Source: Pseudomonadota bacterium (GTDB lineage Bacteria > Pseudomonadota > Gammaproteobacteria > Burkholderiales > Sulfuriferulaceae). Taken from it: a stretch of 9,256 bases of DNA. Within the stretch, counting starts at the first letter, position 1. Each line of letters starts with the position of its first letter. Below the pieces are notes generated by a model. That model saw only the letters and a list, made by a program, of their open reading frames with translations, did no database searches and was not told the origin of the DNA. Made by a program: the position numbers and the translations under genes. Below are positions 1 to 7,370 of the stretch, one piece after another. The DNA lies in NCBI GenBank assembly GCA_021790625.1, contig JAJYGL010000010.1, positions 1-9,256 on the forward strand. Reading direction: 5' to 3'.

Positions 1-2
1 CG

Positions 3-530
3 GACAAGATCGAATTCATTTCCTGGCGAGCCACAGACAATCCTGACAACAGCCGGTTTTTCTTGGAGCTCAAGCTCATCAACGAAGTGTTGGCGCGTTC
101 ACAATTGCTGCAACAACATCCGGATGCGTTTCTATGGAAAATCACCGGACGGTATCGCATCGCCAACATCGGCCGCATCGTGCGCAAAAAACCGGCCAAA
201 GCCGCCGCCTTGTACGTCAACTCCCGTTCGCGACCACACCGTTTTGTGGATTTTTATCTGGCCGGGTTCACCGTCCGCGCCTACCATGAACTGATTGCAA
301 TCGACCTTCAGTTGCACAGCAGCAAACAGGACGATGGCGAACGCATCCTGTATCGGCGCCTGCATGACCACGGCCCGGCTCGTCAGGATATCGCTGTTCG
401 TTTCAATGTCGTCCCCAGAATATATGGTATTCGCGGGTACGACGGACAAAGCTACGATAACTGGCGCCACACCACAAAATATTATGCTCGCGTTGTCGCC
501 AACCTGTTGTTTCCGCACTGGTGGATATGA
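3..530 (+). CDS. Conserved EPS-locus protein of unknown function, 5' partial
   Basis: The reading frame is open from the first base of the window and ends in TGA at 528-530, so about 175 C-terminal residues are visible and the start lies upstream. I do not recognise a named family with certainty. The visible part has an aromatic/basic motif, WKITGRYRIANIGRIV, followed by a tract with VNSRSRPHRFVDFY and a C-terminal tract with P-x-IYGIRGYDGQSY. From memory, this pattern resembles uncharacterised proteins in polysaccharide clusters that look like sugar-nucleotide-dependent transferases; that is an inference. There is no signal peptide or clear membrane segment in the visible part. Its stop overlaps the start of the following GT4 gene as ATGA, so the two are probably translationally coupled. 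This supports a role in the same polysaccharide pathway. The reality of the gene is well supported; its function is not. Confidence 0.7.
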   Translation, partial: DKIEFISWRATDNPDNSRFFLELKLINEVLARSQLLQQHPDAFLWKITGRYRIANIGRIVRKKPAKAAALYVNSRSRPHRFVDFYLAGFTVRAYHELIAIDLQLHSSKQDDGERILYRRLHDHGPARQDIAVRFNVVPRIYGIRGYDGQSYDNWRHTTKYYARVVANLLFPHWWI

Positions 531-1789
531 TGCCTGCCCAACCCCGGATATTGATTGTCTGCGAGCACGCCTCCAACCGCTTCGGCGGTGAAGCCATGTT
601 ACCATTGAATTACTTTGTCCTGCTCTCGCAGCGTCTGCCACAGGTTCATTTGATTACCCATATCCGCACCCGCAACAGCATTGAAGCCATCCCCGACGTC
701 AACACTGAACACATTCATTATATTCCCGATACCTGGTTGCACATCTGGCTCAATAAATTGAGTGGCTTCATCCCGGATCGCCTGGCGCTCGCCAGCACCG
801 GCGCGCTGATGCACCTGATTACCCAGCTGTATCAATGGCGGATTGCCCGTCGCATCATCCGCCAATATGGCATCGACGTCATACATGAACCGGCGCCGGT
901 CTCGCCACGGCAACCCTCGATGATGTTCGGATTGGGGGTGCCAGTCGTCATTGGTCCGATGAATGGCGGCATGGACTTTCCACCCGCGTTCCGGCATATG
1001 ACCGGCCGCGTTGAAAAAACGCTCTACCGCGTCATGCGTGGCCTCACCGACCTGTACAATGTATGCCTGCCAGGCAAATTCTTTGCCGATATCCTGCTGG
1101 TGGCCAATGCGCGAACCCGGCAGGCGCTTCCCGCTCTGCACCGGGGAAAAATCATCGAACTGGTGGAAAATGGGGTCTTTGCCCATAAAATCATTCAACA
1201 TCCCCGTCAATACCAACAGCAGGACCGCCCCGTTGCCCTGTACGTCGGCCGGTTGCAAGACTGGAAAGCCATCGACATTCTCATTGACGCCTTGCGCCAA
1301 TGCCAGAACGGCCAGCTTCGCCTGCGCATCGTCGGTGACGGGCCGGAACGCACAAACCTGCAGCATCGCGCCGCCGACCTGACAGACCGCATCGAATTCA
1401 CCGGCGCCATTCCACACGACCGCATCATGGACGAATACGATCGGGCAGATATGTTCCTGCTGCCCAGTATCCGCGAATGCGGCGGTGCCGTGGTACTGGA
1501 AGCCATGGCCCGTGGCCTGCCTGTGGCGGCGACCAATTGGGGGGGGCCGGCCGACTACATCACGGCAGAAACCGGCCTGTTGATCGACCCGCTATCCCGA
1601 GAACACCTGGTGACACAATTCGCCCTCGCCATGGACAATCTCGCCGCAAACCCTTCTCTGCGTAAACAATATGGCACCGCGGCCGTCGCACGTATCCGCC
1701 AGGAATTTACCTGGGAAGACAAAATCGACCGCATGCTCAACATCTACGCGCAGGCCATGACAACACATTTCTCCGAGGCTGACACATGA
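527..1789 (+). CDS. GT4-family glycosyltransferase (GT-B fold)
   Basis: Predicted cytoplasmic retaining glycosyltransferase that moves a sugar from a nucleotide donor to a growing lipid-linked EPS repeat unit; donor and acceptor cannot be read from sequence. With the ATG at 527 it is 420 residues, usual for GT4. The N-terminal Rossmann half carries a GPMNGGMDFPP loop near residues 143-153. The C-terminal half shows VGRLQDWKAID, the VGDGPER nucleotide-binding turn, and the E-x7-E motif as RECGGAVVLEAMARGLPV with Glu317 and Glu325, followed by NWGGPADYI. Possible starts are GTG 521, ATG 527 and ATG 530. I prefer 527 because it gives an ATGA overlap with the upstream stop. ATG 530 sits 4 bases after a weak GGTGGA and is also plausible. 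The stop overlaps the exosortase start as ATGA. A run of eight G at 1539-1546 lies in the codons for Trp338-Gly340. Confidence 0.9.
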   Translation: MMPAQPRILIVCEHASNRFGGEAMLPLNYFVLLSQRLPQVHLITHIRTRNSIEAIPDVNTEHIHYIPDTWLHIWLNKLSGFIPDRLALASTGALMHLITQLYQWRIARRIIRQYGIDVIHEPAPVSPRQPSMMFGLGVPVVIGPMNGGMDFPPAFRHMTGRVEKTLYRVMRGLTDLYNVCLPGKFFADILLVANARTRQALPALHRGKIIELVENGVFAHKIIQHPRQYQQQDRPVALYVGRLQDWKAIDILIDALRQCQNGQLRLRIVGDGPERTNLQHRAADLTDRIEFTGAIPHDRIMDEYDRADMFLLPSIRECGGAVVLEAMARGLPVAATNWGGPADYITAETGLLIDPLSREHLVTQFALAMDNLAANPSLRKQYGTAAVARIRQEFTWEDKIDRMLNIYAQAMTTHFSEADT

Positions 1790-3327
1790 CTGCACCCACC
1801 TTTCTCACCCGACATGGACGCCTGATCCTGTTTATTCTGACCGCCGGTTTACTCTGGCAGGTTTATCACCCGGCGATTGCGGAATGGACAGGGCGCGTCA
1901 TGGACGAAGAACGGTACAGCCATGTGCCACTGGTCATCCTGGTAACATTCTACCTCATCTGGCAACGGCGCGAGGCCATCGCGCCCGGCAACCCCGGAGC
2001 ATGGAACGGTGTTGCCCTCACCCTGCTGGCGAGCATCGGCCTGTTGATCGGTGAATTGAGCGCCATCTGGACCATCGTGCAATACAGCTTGGTGCTGGCG
2101 CTCGCCGGTCTGACATGGACGCTGATGGGTAACCAGATTCGCCGTATCGCGATGCCCATGCTGCTGTTCATATTCACGATTCCATTACCCTATATGATCG
2201 ATGTCGGCCTGTCCGGAAAAATGCAGTTGCTGTCTTCCTGGCTGGGTGTGCAAATATTGCACTTGCTGCACATTGTGGTATATCTGGAAGGCAACGTCAT
2301 CGATCTGGGCGAATTCAAATTGCAGGTTCTGGAAGCCTGTAGCGGCCTGAATTACCTGTTCCCGCTCATGGCCATCGGTCTGATTTTTGCGCTGGTTTAC
2401 CAAGCGCCCTTTTTGCTGCGCACGCTGATTTTTTTATCGACCATTCCCATTACCATTCTGATGAACAGCTTTCGCATCGCCATGGTAGGTGTATTGGTCA
2501 ATTTTTACGGCATTGACGCTGCACAAGGCTTCATGCACTATTTTGAGGGATGGCTCATATTCATGCTGTGCCTCATCACTCTGCTGGGCGAAGCAAAACT
2601 GTTCAACCTGCTGCGCCACATCCACACACCATTAGCCAATACCCTGTCATTCCGGCTCACCGGCAGCAACGGCATTCCTGCCGCACCATCACCTACCCAT
2701 AAAACGCCCATCATCGCGGCATTATTCCTGATCATTCTGGCCAGCGCGGCCGCCATCACCCATTCACAACACCCGGAAGTCACCCCGACACGACAAACTT
2801 TCGACAGTTTTCCCATGACCATTGGTCGCTGGCACGGCGTCAGTTACTCGTTTCTCAACAACGAGAACAGTGTCCTGCACCTGACGGATTATCTGCAGGC
2901 CAATTATCAGCGCAACGACCAGAGTATCAATGTTTACATTGGATATGTCGCCTCGCAACACAGCGGTTTCGTTCCTCATTCGCCCAAAGCCTGCATCCCC
3001 GGTGGCGGATGGGAAATTCTCTCTGCCTCCAACCCCAGCATCAAACTCAGCAACGGGAAAACCATCCATGTGACACGCCTGTTAATCGATCGCGGATTGG
3101 ACAAACAGGTCGTATACTACTGGTTTCACCAGCGAGGGCGTGACTTGGGCAATGAATATTCGATGAAACTCGCCCTGCTCGAAGACGCCATCCGCATCAA
3201 CCGGACGGACGGCGCGATTGTACGGTTGACCATGCCAGTGACGCAGAACGTGGAAACAACCGACAAAAATCTGCGCCACTTTTTGCGCCAAATTTATCCG
3301 CTGTTGCCGCCTTACGTGCCAAATTAA
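1786..3327 (+). CDS. xrtD: Exosortase (probable XrtD, VPLPA-CTERM type) fused to EpsI domain
   Basis: Inner-membrane cysteine transpeptidase/protease that recognises a C-terminal sorting signal (short motif, membrane helix, basic tail) on exported proteins and processes them in an EPS-producing cell. Residues 1-275 form a multi-spanning exosortase domain with hydrophobic segments near 12-30, 45-60, 75-110, 121-140, 145-168, 190-240 and 256-270. The three catalytic residues are visible: Cys185 in VLEACSGLNYL, Arg230 in LMNSFRI and His251 in MHYFEGW. After a polar linker (about 278-307) and another membrane helix (308-324) comes an EpsI-like (DUF3485) domain with the Cys-containing HSPKACIPGGGW (398-409) and YYWFHQRGR (444-452). 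XrtA typically reads more like N-G-x-R-A-Y and DHLIYGW; NSFRI and the HxFEGW form, plus the EpsI fusion, match XrtD as I remember it, so the subtype is inference. GAGG at 1775-1778 lies 7 bases before the ATG. TAA is followed in frame by a second TAA. Confidence 0.88.
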   Translation: MTAPTFLTRHGRLILFILTAGLLWQVYHPAIAEWTGRVMDEERYSHVPLVILVTFYLIWQRREAIAPGNPGAWNGVALTLLASIGLLIGELSAIWTIVQYSLVLALAGLTWTLMGNQIRRIAMPMLLFIFTIPLPYMIDVGLSGKMQLLSSWLGVQILHLLHIVVYLEGNVIDLGEFKLQVLEACSGLNYLFPLMAIGLIFALVYQAPFLLRTLIFLSTIPITILMNSFRIAMVGVLVNFYGIDAAQGFMHYFEGWLIFMLCLITLLGEAKLFNLLRHIHTPLANTLSFRLTGSNGIPAAPSPTHKTPIIAALFLIILASAAAITHSQHPEVTPTRQTFDSFPMTIGRWHGVSYSFLNNENSVLHLTDYLQANYQRNDQSINVYIGYVASQHSGFVPHSPKACIPGGGWEILSASNPSIKLSNGKTIHVTRLLIDRGLDKQVVYYWFHQRGRDLGNEYSMKLALLEDAIRINRTDGAIVRLTMPVTQNVETTDKNLRHFLRQIYPLLPPYVPN

Positions 3328-3336
3328 TAACCATCA

Positions 3337-3359
3337 CATTAATGCTGATCACGTTAATG
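3337..3359. terminator. Weak imperfect hairpin between the two convergent gene sets
   Basis: The 36-base gap between the two convergent stop codons contains CATTAATG (3337-3344), which can pair with CGTTAATG (3352-3359). This gives eight pairs including one G-T wobble, around a 7-base loop. The stem is AT-rich and neither strand has a T-run after it, so it is not a typical Rho-independent terminator. It is the only candidate for stopping either transcript here. The same bases also read as a direct repeat, ATCAC(A/G)TTAATG at 3333-3344 and 3348-3359. Confidence 0.25.
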
Positions 3360-3363
3360 ACAG

Positions 3364-4449
3364 TCACGCCGACAATATGCCACTCCAGCGCAACAGTCTG
3401 GCGAGATGCCCGTGCATGCCGATCATGCGCAACTGCCGCCCCTGCGCTGACAAGGCTTGTTCCAGCAGCAACAACAGCCCCAAAAACCCGGTAGAAAGAT
3501 ATCTCGTCTGAGCCAGATCCAGCGTCACATCGCCTTGACAGGTACTGCTCTCACGTAAAACCGCTCGAATTTCCGGTATCACCGGATCACATATTGCGCC
3601 GATCGCCACCAGCCGACAACCGTCTCCCTGTTGCTGCAGCAGCAGTTGGCCTTTGCTTGCGCCTTGGCAAGGTTGATGCATGCGCAACCACACCATGTGG
3701 GGCAAAATACAGTTCGACAACCATTGCACGAATTCCCAACCATCATGCGCATAACGGCGCCACAACGCCGGTTCTTCCCGAATGCGCCACAACCATTCCA
3801 TACCGGCATGTTGCATCCAGACTGGCGCGCGGCGCACCGTCTGCGCCTCAAAATTCAGTACCGCGCCCAAATGGCTGATGATTGGCACCCGCAACTGCTC
3901 CCGGTTGCGCATGATCCATTCCTGCCCCTTTCTGGCGCCCAACGACACCACCAAAAAGTCCGCTCCGCTGGCATTGATGGCGGCTATCTGCTCTGGCGTG
4001 CTCATCGCCTCGACCGACACAAAACCTGGTGAAGAAAACCCCACGCAATACAGGCCGCCATGCTGCTGGTTCAATCGCTGCGCGGCCTGTTCGGCAATTC
4101 CGTCCGGGCCGCCAAAAAAGTATACTTTCATCGGCGCAGCGCTGACGTCGTGACGCAATGCCTCAAACAAGTCCGACCCTGCCACCCGCTCGACAATCGG
4201 AATTCCCAACATCTTTGCTACCCAAACCAGCGGCATGCCATCGGCTATCACCAGATTGCTGCACAACACCGATTCCCGAAACGCCGGATCGCGTTGCGCC
4301 AACATCAAAAAATTCAGGTTGGGTGTCGAAAAAAAACAACGTTGCTGATTTTTTACCGCCGCTCGAACCCGGTCCGCCGCCTGCTCCAACGTCACCGCAT
4401 CAAAAGGCAACCCGGCCAGACAATGCACATCACGCTCAAAATCGTCCAT
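3364..4449 (-). CDS. WecG/TagA/CpsF-family (GT26) glycosyltransferase with C-terminal STAS domain
   Basis: GT26 enzymes such as WecG and TagA add an N-acetylmannosamine-type sugar to an undecaprenyl-diphosphate-linked sugar at the inner face of the membrane, an early step in repeat-unit assembly. Residues 1 to about 250 carry the family pattern: STPNLNF with Thr42 and IADGMPLVW with Asp70 (matching the catalytic Thr and Asp described for TagA), FFGGPDGIAEQAA, VVSLGARKGQEW, and the C-terminal RRAPVWMQHAGMEWLWRIRE block with EPALWRRY. The protein is 361 residues, about 100 longer than a plain GT26. The extra part (about 265-361) reads as a STAS (anti-sigma-antagonist-like) domain: TLDLAQTRYLSTGFLGLLLL, then GRQLRMIGMHGHLARLLRWSGI. 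At the usual D-S-S-G-L-G site it has S-T-G-F-L-G, so the phosphoserine position seems to be Gly321. This is the last gene of the minus-strand operon; its ATG shares one base with the upstream TGA. Sugar specificity is unknown. Confidence 0.9.
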   Translation of the reverse strand: MDDFERDVHCLAGLPFDAVTLEQAADRVRAAVKNQQRCFFSTPNLNFLMLAQRDPAFRESVLCSNLVIADGMPLVWVAKMLGIPIVERVAGSDLFEALRHDVSAAPMKVYFFGGPDGIAEQAAQRLNQQHGGLYCVGFSSPGFVSVEAMSTPEQIAAINASGADFLVVSLGARKGQEWIMRNREQLRVPIISHLGAVLNFEAQTVRRAPVWMQHAGMEWLWRIREEPALWRRYAHDGWEFVQWLSNCILPHMVWLRMHQPCQGASKGQLLLQQQGDGCRLVAIGAICDPVIPEIRAVLRESSTCQGDVTLDLAQTRYLSTGFLGLLLLLEQALSAQGRQLRMIGMHGHLARLLRWSGILSA

Positions 4450-5633
4450 CAGTGTTTATCCCGCTCCGTCCTGACCCACTGTTTCTGCCGTTTGAACAGG
4501 AATGCCACATACCGGGGCAACTTCCCCAACACATAAAATGGCACGTACAACAAATTCGACAATGATACCACCTCACGCCCCCATCCCATCCAGGCCAACA
4601 ACACGCTGCCGCCAAACAACATGACGTCGAACAACGACAAATACCAGGGCCAAACCTGAGCAGCGGTGAAGAGCAAGCCTGTCGATAACAGCAAGCTGAC
4701 GAACAAAAACACCGCCAGCAAAGCCAAGGGCGGCACAGCAATATCCAGTGCCATTGCCAACATATTGCGATTCATCTGCTGCAAACCACGCCGGAACAAA
4801 CGCGGCGCCTGTGCCAGCATCAATCCCAAATGCCCGTGTTCCCAACGGGTACGCTGTGAAGACTGTGCACTAACCTGGGTCGGAAACAGACTGTCCACCT
4901 GTACCCGATCATCGAACAAGGGAGCGCTGCCCATTGCGGCCAGATCGATACCCAATTTCATGTCTTCCGCCAAATGTCCGTTGGCAAGGCTCACTTGCGC
5001 CAACACAGGCCAGGGAAACGCCATGCCCGTTCCCATCAAAGGACACGGCAAACCAAGACGGGCAAAACCCGTTGGACGCACCTGATTTTTCACCCGCCAG
5101 GCAAATTCGGCCAAACGCATTTTCAATCCGGATTTTGCTGGTGCACGCATCAAATACAACGCCTGCACCGGTCGCCCGGTTGCTATGGCACGCGCAACCA
5201 ACTGACTGATTCCTTCCTTGCTGACAGTACAATCCGCGTCAACAATCACCAGCACATCTGGTGCCTGCTGTGCCAACACTTGCATGCCAAAATCCAGAGC
5301 AAACCCTTTACCACGCTGCAAAGTATTCTGCCGTTCGACCACTTCCGCGCCCGCCGCGCGAGCAACAGAAGCTGTCTCATCCGAACAGTTATCCGCCACC
5401 ACCAATATCCTGTCCTGCGGTTGCAATTGCGGCAAAATGGTTGCCAGCGTTGCGCCAATGCCTGATGCTTCATTGTGTGCTGGCACCAGAATCGCCACAC
5501 GCAAATCCTCTGGCCTTGTCAGCACCACACGTGGTCGAGGCAACCATGCCGCCAATACCTGCAAACACAGCACGAATACCGGCACCGACAGCAGCCCTGC
5601 CAGACCACCAACGATCCACGCCAGCGCCATCAT
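4449..5633 (-). CDS. Membrane GT2-family glycosyltransferase with QxxRW motif
   Basis: Inverting GT-A glycosyltransferase anchored in the inner membrane, of 394 residues. An N-terminal hydrophobic segment (about 4-30) precedes the catalytic domain. The domain shows ILVPAHNEASGIG (48-60), VVADNCSDET (78-87), the metal/nucleotide-binding DAD at 132-134, MGTGMAF (200-206), the acceptor-site Glu-Asp at 223-224 and QRTRW at 260-264. Further hydrophobic segments lie near 296-325, 330-350 and 358-380. The DxD, ED and QxxRW set is typical of cellulose- and hyaluronan-synthase-like GT2 enzymes. It is shorter than those synthases and sits among repeat-unit enzymes, so it may add one sugar rather than polymerise; this is inference. 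The start region reads GGAATGATGG: ATG 5633 overlaps the upstream TGA as ATGA, and ATG 5630 is a possible alternative with better spacing from AGGA. Its own TGA shares a base with the GT26 start. Confidence 0.9.
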   Translation of the reverse strand: MMALAWIVGGLAGLLSVPVFVLCLQVLAAWLPRPRVVLTRPEDLRVAILVPAHNEASGIGATLATILPQLQPQDRILVVADNCSDETASVARAAGAEVVERQNTLQRGKGFALDFGMQVLAQQAPDVLVIVDADCTVSKEGISQLVARAIATGRPVQALYLMRAPAKSGLKMRLAEFAWRVKNQVRPTGFARLGLPCPLMGTGMAFPWPVLAQVSLANGHLAEDMKLGIDLAAMGSAPLFDDRVQVDSLFPTQVSAQSSQRTRWEHGHLGLMLAQAPRLFRRGLQQMNRNMLAMALDIAVPPLALLAVFLFVSLLLSTGLLFTAAQVWPWYLSLFDVMLFGGSVLLAWMGWGREVVSLSNLLYVPFYVLGKLPRYVAFLFKRQKQWVRTERDKH

Positions 5634-6835
5634 TCCTGATACTCCTGAAACAATGCCAACAATTTGGCTGCTTCGCGCGCAATGGCATGCCGTTGCGTGA
5701 CCCGCACGTATGCGGCCTCGCCCATGACCGCCATCTGGCTGTCCGGCAAGGTCAATGCCTCCTGCATCGCCGCCACCAATTCATCCACCGCACCGGCCGG
5801 CACCAGCCAGCCATTTTTACCCGCCACCACCAGCTCTGGAATGCCTGCCACAAAAGTGCTGATGACCGGACGGCGCAATGCCATCGCTTCCATGATCACC
5901 ACTGGCAGGCCTTCGGCAAAACTGGGCAACACCAGCGCTCGGGCAGCCAGGAGCTCCTCCCGAACACGCTCGCTGCTCACCCATCCGGTAATGCTCACCC
6001 GATCGACCAAGCCGTACGCCTGAATCAATTGTTCAATGTCGGCACGCATTTCGCCATCACCAGCCAACACCAACTCGAATGGCACGCCTTGCATGCTCAA
6101 TTTTCGCGCTGCTTCCAGCAACAACAATTGCCCTTTTTGCTCACACAGCCGACCAACGCACACCAGTCGTGGCACTTTAGAAATAGCCAGCGGTACGACA
6201 TCATAAAACGCTGCTTCCAGCCCGCAACGCACCAGTCTGATTTTTGGCCATTGCGCATGTTCCACCCACCGATACAGCTGGCTGCGGCCATACGAACTGA
6301 TGGCAACGACAAATCCCGCGCGTCGAATTTTTTCGGCTAGCCCCAACGCCTGTGGTTTATCGAATTCTTCCGGACCGTGCACAGTAAAACTATACACGGG
6401 TCCGCCCAATGCTCGCGCCAGCATCACCACCTCGGCCGGATTGGTGCCAAAGTGCGCGTGCACATGCGTGGCACCGAAATCCTGCATCCACCTGACCAGC
6501 TGGCAAGCCTCCAGCAGATAAATCACATGGTATGGCAATGCACGATCAGACCCGCTCGCCATGCTGATCGCCAGTCGCAGCGCCGCCAGAAATCGGACAG
6601 GATGCCGCAGCAACAATGATAGTGTGGACGACAACAAACCCTTCACCCCTTGTCGCAGCACATATCGGGTTTTTTCCCGCTCACGCGCATCTTCGCTATC
6701 CACAATCTCAGCATCCCAACCACGCAACGCCAATCGCTGAACCGTCACCCCCTGCGCTTCCAGCGCCAGAATTTCACGGCGGATGAAACTGTGGCTAACC
6801 TTGGGGTATTGATTGATGAAATAGGCCACACGCAT
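5630..6835 (-). CDS. GT4-family glycosyltransferase (WcaL/AmsK-like)
   Basis: Predicted cytoplasmic retaining GT-B glycosyltransferase of 401 residues, acting in EPS repeat-unit assembly. The N-terminus is a typical Rossmann start (MRVAYFINQYPKVSHSFIRRE), recalling the family that includes the colanic acid enzyme WcaL. Further on are HAHFG (126-130) and TVHGPEEFD (151-159). The C-terminal donor domain shows VCVGRLCEQKG (225-235) with Lys234, LAGDGEMR (257-264), and the E-x7-E motif SFAEGLPVVIMEAMALRRPVI with Glu308 and Glu316. GIPELV and NGWLVPAG follow, as usual for GT4. It starts one base after the acetyltransferase stop (TAACATG) and has no strong Shine-Dalgarno sequence, so translation probably depends on coupling. 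Its stop overlaps the next gene's start by four bases. Family assignment is firm; linkage and sugar cannot be told. Confidence 0.92.
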   Translation of the reverse strand: MRVAYFINQYPKVSHSFIRREILALEAQGVTVQRLALRGWDAEIVDSEDAREREKTRYVLRQGVKGLLSSTLSLLLRHPVRFLAALRLAISMASGSDRALPYHVIYLLEACQLVRWMQDFGATHVHAHFGTNPAEVVMLARALGGPVYSFTVHGPEEFDKPQALGLAEKIRRAGFVVAISSYGRSQLYRWVEHAQWPKIRLVRCGLEAAFYDVVPLAISKVPRLVCVGRLCEQKGQLLLLEAARKLSMQGVPFELVLAGDGEMRADIEQLIQAYGLVDRVSITGWVSSERVREELLAARALVLPSFAEGLPVVIMEAMALRRPVISTFVAGIPELVVAGKNGWLVPAGAVDELVAAMQEALTLPDSQMAVMGEAAYVRVTQRHAIAREAAKLLALFQEYQE

Positions 6836-6836
6836 G

Positions 6837-7370
6837 TTATGTCGTCGCTCTTTCGACCGGCAATACTCTGGCCGGAATACCTACTGCCGACGCGCCCGCC
6901 GGAACATCACTCAACACCACGGCATTGGCGCCGATGCGCGCATGGTTCCCTATTGTCACGCCACCCAGGATTCTGGCACCAGCGCCGATGTCCACATGCC
7001 CGCCAATACAGGGCGGACGGCCATCATCGCGCATGCCAATGGTGACTTGCTGAAAAATCAAGCAATTCGGACCAATGACCGCCCCTGGATGAATGACAAT
7101 GCCATTCGGGTGAGGAATCAGCAGGCCGCCACCTAACTGGCAATCAAGCGGAATATCGGCGCCAGTTATCACCGTCCAGAACCGATGCCGCAACACGGCC
7201 ATCCGTTTCAAAAACAGGCGGGAAAATGGGTTGGGTGATTGCGCATGCCGCTGATAAGCACGAATGCTGGCCAGCAATGAACGTCCCGGCACCCAGGCAA
7301 AACAGGATTTATGCTCGCGGCTCCAGTCAGGCATTTCTGCCGACACGCTCTGTTTGGTCGATTTCATCAT
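6837..7370 (-). CDS. CysE-like hexapeptide-repeat O-acetyltransferase
   Basis: Left-handed beta-helix acetyltransferase of the serine acetyltransferase family, predicted to use acetyl-CoA. Over residues 70-160 the hexapeptide pattern is clear: HPGAVIGPNCLIF, QQVTIG, HVDIGAGARILGGVTIG and NHARIGANAVVLSDVPAGA, ending in the usual VGIPARV. ADI (Asp72) and IPHPNGIVI (His87) correspond to the Asp/His catalytic pair of CysE. At 177 residues it is much shorter than CysE (about 270), and the N-terminal helical domain is reduced to about 70 residues. Short CysE-like proteins in polysaccharide operons are commonly taken to acetylate sugars, and the context supports that here; a true serine acetyltransferase cannot be ruled out. 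The start is ATGATG: ATG 7370 overlaps the upstream TGA as ATGA, and ATG 7367 is the alternative. GAG at 7378-7376 lies 5 bases upstream of the first ATG. Confidence 0.88.
   Translation of the reverse strand: MMKSTKQSVSAEMPDWSREHKSCFAWVPGRSLLASIRAYQRHAQSPNPFSRLFLKRMAVLRHRFWTVITGADIPLDCQLGGGLLIPHPNGIVIHPGAVIGPNCLIFQQVTIGMRDDGRPPCIGGHVDIGAGARILGGVTIGNHARIGANAVVLSDVPAGASAVGIPARVLPVERATT

Noticed and set aside
599..1417. Minus-strand open frame of 272 codons opposite the GT4 gene
   Set aside because: The plus-strand GT4 has full motifs and coupled junctions; the antisense translation shows no recognisable domain.
1786..3327. Calling the exosortase XrtA/EpsH
   Set aside because: The Arg and His motif surroundings (NSFRI, HYFEGW) do not match the usual XrtA forms, although the EPS context alone would suggest XrtA. 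Kept as the main alternative.
3364..4449. Naming the GT26 gene wecG or tagA
   Set aside because: The family is clear but there is no evidence that the donor is UDP-ManNAcA or UDP-ManNAc, and the STAS fusion is not part of either reference protein.
5261..6340. Long open frame (359 codons) on the plus strand
   Set aside because: It lies antisense to the GT2 and GT4 genes, whose motifs are clear. Its product is rich in His, Gln, Pro and Arg with no family pattern, as expected of a GC-skewed antisense frame.
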